Origin: Lantana camara
Lineage: Eukaryota; Streptophyta; Magnoliopsida; Lamiales; Verbenaceae
Direction of reading: 5' to 3'
DNA: 64,000 nucleotides
Assembly (NCBI GenBank): GCA_037501455.1
Contig: CM074858.1
Coordinates: forward strand, 80,140,501-80,204,500
Shown: positions 59,463 to 64,000 of the stretch, piece after piece
Layout: the number at the start of each line of letters is the position of its first letter
Position numbering within the stretch: the first letter of the stretch is position 1
Translations under genes and position numbers: made by a program
Notes under the pieces: model-generated
The model's input: only the letters and a program-made list of their open reading frames with translations
What the model was told of the DNA's origin: nothing
The model's database searches: none

Positions 59463-62333
59463 TGTAAAGCCCCACTTCTTCGATATTCAAGGTATGACGT
59501 CACGAGAGAGTTTAATTCAGTAATTTCGTGATTTATGTGAATTCGCATACTTTAAGTGTCAACGTGGAATTTATTTAAGTTATATGAGCTTTAGATTTAA
59601 TTAAATTTGTTTGGCCTCGAATGCCCAATATTTGAAAGTTTAGGGACCTAATTCTAATTAGTGTATTTTCGGCCTTCGTGACTATCTTGAGCTCGGGAAT
59701 TCAGATTCGAATTCCAACCTTGCTATTGAGTTCGTTTCGATGATTCGGATTCGATGAAATTAACTTTGTATTTTTTTCTAAAGCCATTTGATAACCCTAT
59801 CGTTTTAAAATCCGATCTAAATGGACCAAATATCGTTTGACCCTACCCATTTTGCCTGACCCGTTTCTTGGCCTAGAAAAGGGCCGAACCCCCCTTTTGC
59901 CTCCCCATTTGGATCGGTCAACCAAGGAGAAGAGGGAGAAGAAGAAAAGAAAGAGAAAAAAGCCAACCCCAAGCCTTCGAGCTCAAGAACCTCATCCCCA
60001 TCCGCCTGATCAACGATCCAAGGTAAGAATTGTATTCTTCTCGCTACATGTTTCTTTTCTACGTGCTTTTCGTGGCATGGTTTCATGTTTATGTGACTAT
60101 TTGGGGAAGGTAGTGAATAGTGTGGGTTTCAAGTTTTGAGGTGTTCAGGCTCGTTTCGGAGCCTGATTTGTGTTCTATTGTGATCTACGAAAGTATTTGA
60201 TGTTATATGTTGGTTTTGCTTCGTTTTGTGGGGTTTTGGGGAGATTGGAAATTAGTTCATTTCGCGTCGCGAGCGCTACGCCTTGTGTTTTTGGGCGTCT
60301 GGATGTGTGTCGCGGGTACGACCAAATTGTGTACATTTTGGGTCGTGGCCACAACTCAAGGTCAGTGGAGGTTCTGGACGTGCGTCGCGGGCGCGACCAA
60401 AATTCATACAATTTTGGTCGCGGCCGCGACACCCTTCCAGTTTGGGTGTCTATTGTTACGGCGCGGTCGTGACGCTTTTGGGCTCGGCCGCTACGCCTTG
60501 CTGTGTTCGTTTTCATACTTTTCTTTCGTTTCTTTCGGCTTTGTTCGTTCTTTCCCGCCCCGAGCATGCTCCCAACATTATTTATGATTGTTTTATGTTA
60601 TGCATCTCCTTGATTGTTATGCTATGCATATGTATGCTTCGATTACGTGTAACTTGTATAATTTGGAACCATACATCTACGAGTAATGACTTATGAACGT
60701 TCATGCATTTGTCGTGCGTCCATGTGGTTCTTTGTGAGCCTAAGTCTTGTCTTTTGCCTTCAGCTTGTTCAGGTACACCCAGGGTGAATCAAGCGTTTTG
60801 TCTTCATCTCCATTTGGTACAAGGTGAGGTTAGGATATAGTTAAACCCTAATGCAACTTGCTCGTTTTGAATGCATGCGACTTATAAGCCCTGTGTATAT
60901 GTAAATATGTGCGAAATAAGTATCTTGATGAATGTATGAAAGCTATGTAGGAGCCTATGTATGCTTGTTTTTGGATTTGATACATATGTATGTGGTAAAC
61001 ACGTATGTGTATATGTATAGTATGTACGCATGTGATAAGTATGTAAGAGTGTATGTTTGGTACGTATGCATGTGGTATGTACGTATATGTGTGTGTGTAT
61101 ATGATAAGTATGCTTGTGACACGCACGATATGTCTTGGTATGGACGTTTGTAGGGGGCTTAGGACTTGACTTGACTTGACTTGTACATGACTTGCTTGAT
61201 GAGGCCCTAGAGACTGTGGGTAAGGACACATGGGGCGACCAAGGGGTCACCGGGCACGGCTCCTGTGCATAGTCTCCACTTATTAGGTGATAAGGATGTA
61301 CCAGAACCCACCAGGAGGTTTGGTTGGGGGATGGAGCCCTGAGGGTTGAGAAGCATTGAGCACTCCCCTTGGTTATGGTCGCACAACCCTTCCATCACCC
61401 AGAGAAGAGGTTTGATACATCTTAACTTGCTTGGTATGTCTTTTTTTGTTTATTTGGTTGTTTTAGCACGCTATTTCTCGAGGAGCTTGGGTGGTTTGAA
61501 CTCGTGCCCGCTGAGTCTTGTTACGTTTGTCTTGAGTTCGTGAAATAAGGGTAGATTCCTAAATTAAGATAAAATTTGGAATATTAATAATCTAATAAAA
61601 TGTTCTTGAAATGCATGATAAGTTTGATTTGTCTTGAACGTAAACCTTTTTTTGTATTGCTAGCCTTGTTTTGCTTTATCTTGTCAAATTACCCTATATA
61701 TATATTATCACAGGTAAATGTTTTGGATTGCAAAAACTAATCCCGGATTCACGAACAATTACTTTTGACGTGCTTTGCTCTGTATATATGTATAGTGTGC
61801 GTGTGTTAACCCCTCACTCAGTCATTGTGACTGACCCCTCCCTCTTTACATTTTTAGTTTGCAGGTTTGCTTTGGAGGTTCGAGTTAGGTGGAGTCACTC
61901 AGTCTGTGAAGTCCGTTTTGAGTCGGGTATTTTGTTAAGTCTGCTTTTCGCATTTCTTATTTTGTATTCGATTACGTTTGTTTTCTTTGATCGCACGCCA
62001 GTATAAGTATGATTTGTTTAACTATGTTATACATTTCGGGACAGGCTTGCATGTATGATTTATGTTATGAATTGACTTTCGGGATTAGGAATCTATGCTA
62101 GTTGAACCTGTCATCTGCTTTTATCTTTTAAATTTTTGTATGGAATGTTCACGCTTCCGCATATATGTTGTTTGTACAGTGATGTTCAGGGTCTATGTTC
62201 CACCTAACTTAAGTTTGGTTTTTGTTCGTCTCCCTTTCACTGTGGCTTGGCGCATATACGGAGTCTTTGTTTCGTTACACCTGTCGAGTTATGGTGGGAG
62301 GGGGATGTGACACCCACAGCTTGGGGAGCAATA
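59463..62333 (+). repeat. Right (3') LTR of J
   Basis: Starts TGTAAAGCCCCACTTCTTCG, about 2.87 kb. It contains GGAATTCA GATT CGAATTCC (59692-59716 area), a palindrome cluster, a TACGTATG alternating tract (about 60900-61150) and hairpin CAGTCA TTG TGACTG (61819-61833). The final bases are mutated. Confidence 0.85.
60265..60497 (+). repeat. Palindrome cluster in right LTR of J (about seven copies)
   Basis: Imperfect GGTCGCGGCCGCGACC-type copies near 60265, 60308, 60340, 60383, 60416 (perfect core), 60460 and 60481. The left LTR has lost the whole block. Confidence 0.75.
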
Positions 62334-63039
62334 CTCTCTCTCACGCACACATATATACATATATATATATATATATAATATAAAATAAATGTTATATATA
62401 TGACGAATTCGATATAAAATAGTAACAATATATTTTACATATAAGAATATATTATTGCTCAAAATAGAAAATTTAAAAATATATATCTTTAATCATATAC
62501 TTAATCATCATCACCATTATTATTATTCATTCCTAACTTTATTACTTAGCGTGACCAATCATAATAATGATATAATAAAGTCATTTCATTCCTTTGTTCA
62601 TTTCATTGCAAAGTTTATTCCTTCCCTACCTCATTTCATTCATGTATACCACTCATGTCGTAAAATTTATGAATATACTCATCATAATAATAGATGGGAT
62701 AAAAAAAGGTTAATGATATATTTTGTAAATCTGCTTTGTGGATAAATATGTAGAAAGTTAATGCCTAAACTAATGAACTAAATCCTAACGGATTATTCTT
62801 GGACTCTTATATAGTTATATATAATTATAATATATGTACATATAATTTAATATTATAAGGGGGGGGGGGGGGCGGTATATGGCAGGTGTAATCCTTTAAA
62901 CCCGCCACCACCGAATCTTAGCGAGTGTTAAAATTTTAAATCATACAAAAAAATTAAAATAAAGAACCCGACGGTTCATGGGCGGATCGACTCTGTTCAC
63001 GTGGATTTTACAGGTGATGCGAGTTTATGTTCACCCCTA
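62334..63039. other. Right remainder of K (and L)
   Basis: (TA)n at about 62351-62382, GGAATG-type words inverted relative to 17045-17240 (62520-62634), G14 at 62859-62872, right terminal CACCCCTA at 63032-63039. No gene. Confidence 0.65.
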
Positions 63040-63047
63040 ACAAGAGC

Positions 63048-63744
63048 AAGTAATAAAGTGATTGTCTTTGGTTATAATCAATTCTTTTATTGTTCAAAGA
63101 CCGTTTGTGATTTTACAAGAAAATTGGTAAAGCGGATTACATATAATCAGTTTTCAGGACATTCTTAACATGATAGCCGTGTTTGTCGTTTTAGAAATAA
63201 GTCATGTAGGTAAGTGGGATCATGCCATGTCACCATAGATGGAAATGACTTTGAAAAATGACAAGGAAACAATTTTCCAAACACCACTTTATTTATACCG
63301 ACGTGAGAAAGGAAGATTCTAAAGTCAGCTTTAAATTTCAGGGGTAGTGCCGAAACGTGCGTAAGGCGAGTGGGCTACACGTGTACGTAGTTAATAATTA
63401 AAAGGTTCATTTTGTCCATATTAAATTATTAAAAATGTAAAACAAAGAATCATTACTCAGGTGTTTTGTGAAAGGCCCAACATAGATTTTGGAGCGCAAA
63501 CACCTCATAACCAATGATTGCATAGGGCTGTCTGTAACTCCTCATTTGTCTTCCATTTTTGTAACATAAAAGAAAAACAAAAGAAAACTTGTTGAATTTT
63601 TGAAACTCTGTCTCTTGTTCAATTCTCGATGAGTCCAATATAATTGTGTAAGACGAGGACAAGTTTCTCGAGGATGCACTTGATTATGTCCTTTGGACAT
63701 AGTTAACATCAAAACAATAACTACACGATTAGATTTGGTGGAAA
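63048..63744 (+). promoter_or_regulatory. Upstream region of the NET-like gene
   Basis: About 0.7 kb of non-repeat sequence between the hAT-like element and the start codon. Promoter and 5' leader must lie here or farther off, beyond the 46-kb nest. A TATA-like TTTATTTATACC lies near 63286-63297 and another A/T-rich stretch near 63390-63440; neither can be assigned with confidence. Confidence 0.4.
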
Positions 63745-63838
63745 ATGTTGCAGAGAGCTGCAAGCAATGCCTATTCATGGTGGTGGGCAAGCCACATTCG
63801 TACAAAGCAATCCAAATGGCTCGAACAGAGCCTTCAAG
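63745..63838 (+). CDS. First coding exon of a NET/KIP1-like actin-binding protein (partial gene)
   Basis: The start at 63745 gives MLQRAASNAYSWWWASH followed by RTKQSKWLEQSLQ. This is the beginning of the plant-specific NAB actin-binding domain of the NETWORKED / kinase-interacting-protein-1 family, whose members link actin filaments to membranes. The MLQRAASNAYSWWW start is that of the NET2/KIP1 branch, which is known mostly from pollen. The exon ends after CAA G at a GT donor (63838/63839), splitting the codon after one base. The intron runs to the window end, so the rest of the NAB domain and the coiled coil are not visible. It is the only convincing host gene here. No stop or shift is seen in the 31 codons. 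Confidence 0.85.
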
Positions 63839-64000
63839 GTATCAAACCAATCGACGGCGAATTAATTTGTTGTTGTTAATCTTTTTCTGATTTTGATTAT
63901 TTCAATTTACTAACATTTTGCGTTTAATTTTCCTAATCAAAGTTATTGAATTACCAACTCATTAAAAAGTTTGATTGCTTATAGAGAAGAAGATTATTAA
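63839..64000 (+). other. Start of intron 1 of the NET-like gene
   Basis: Begins GTATCA and is T-rich to the end of the window; no acceptor and exon 2 could be identified. Confidence 0.6.

Larger units (their letters stand above)
17655..62333 (+). mobile_element. Element J: gag-only non-autonomous LTR retrotransposon
   Basis: Left LTR is 17655-19257 plus 56716-57582, interrupted by C. The internal domain is 57583-59462 and the right LTR is 59463 to about 62333. The insertion is in a (CT)n tract; CTCTC at 17650-17654 recurs at 62334-62338. LTR continuity across C is clear: the sequence just before 19258 and after 56711 matches the uninterrupted right LTR near 61490. There is a broken gag and no pol. 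The exact right end is blurred by mutation (GGGGAGCAATA instead of GGGTGCTGCA). Confidence 0.85.
17045..62634. mobile_element. Element L (tentative): small inverted-repeat element with GGAATG-rich ends, inside K
   Basis: Left ATGAGGTAGGAATGATGG (17045) and right CCTACCTCAT (ending 62634) are inverted copies. Both are followed inward by repeated GGAATGA-type words and flanked by TTCA on each side (17041-17044, 62635-62638). If real it is a MITE of about 0.9 kb that received J. The repeats are simple, so the ends are uncertain. Confidence 0.4.
16728..63039. mobile_element. Element K: hAT-like non-autonomous DNA transposon, split by the nest
   Basis: Left end TAGGGGTG at 16728, right end CACCCCTA at 63039: 8-bp terminal inverted repeats of hAT style. 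They are flanked by an identical 8-bp duplication ACAAGAGC at 16720-16727 and 63040-63047. Own sequence is 16728-17654 and about 62334-63039, roughly 1.6 kb, with no transposase frame. The right part includes a run of 14 G (62859-62872). An 8-bp duplication plus matching ends at this distance makes chance unlikely. Confidence 0.75.

Noticed and set aside
63453..63805. Minus-strand frames upstream of and across the NET exon
   Set aside because: They overlap the recognised exon or its leader and show no motif; the plus-strand reading is clearly the real one.
63693..63890. 65-codon plus-strand frame spanning the NET exon
   Set aside because: It is in a different frame from the MLQRAASNAYSWWW reading and ignores the GT donor.

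Overview
This window is plant nuclear DNA, most likely from an angiosperm and probably a eudicot. Almost all of it is a stack of LTR retrotransposons nested in one another. Only two stretches look like host sequence: about 16505-16727, and from 63040 to the end. The right edge holds the first coding exon of a NET/KIP1-type actin-binding gene (63745-63838, plus strand). No prokaryotic genes, rRNA, tRNA genes or CRISPR arrays were seen.

Left nest (1-16504). Element I (minus strand, 5' LTR 13314-16504) carries a decayed gag and partial protease. Its gag is split by a solo LTR, H (9134-12826, target duplication TACTA). Its protease is cut by LTR G (right end 8085). G is cut by the 3' part of a Ty3/gypsy chromovirus, F (2411-6281). 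F's integrase is cut by a further LTR, M (1-2410). I, G, F and M all continue left of the window.

Right nest (16728-63039), from outside in. K is a hAT-like element with an 8-bp duplication (ACAAGAGC) now 46 kb apart. It may contain a small inverted-repeat element, L. Next is J (17655 to about 62333), an LTR element with only a broken gag. C (19258-56710, minus strand, duplication TTTGG) sits in J's left LTR. C's LTRs hold B (19789-40598, duplication TGCGC/TACGC), D (41026-44430, ACATG) and a solo LTR, E (49821-53708, CATAG). A (22496-32624, duplication CTCCC) sits in B's 5' LTR. A is the only element with a full gag-protease-RT-RNase H-integrase-chromodomain order, and it is broken by eight amber stops and at least three frameshifts. 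Removing the insertions gives matching LTR lengths (C: 3078 and 3090 bp; B: 3753 and 3628 bp), which supports the reconstruction.

B, C, D and J lack pol, so any mobilisation would have needed proteins from another element. They share non-coding features, mostly in the same order: a G-box-like box, an ACCCGACATGCAT box, an internal polypurine tract, a CGGTGAACGGTACC box, and hairpins with invariant loops. The LTRs of most families also carry a cluster of GC-rich palindromes whose arms differ between families, plus stem-loops with compensatory changes. These structures, which look like a shared cis-acting toolkit for plant retroelements, are the main candidates for something undescribed. Everything here was read by eye; no alignment, identity value or database search was computed.
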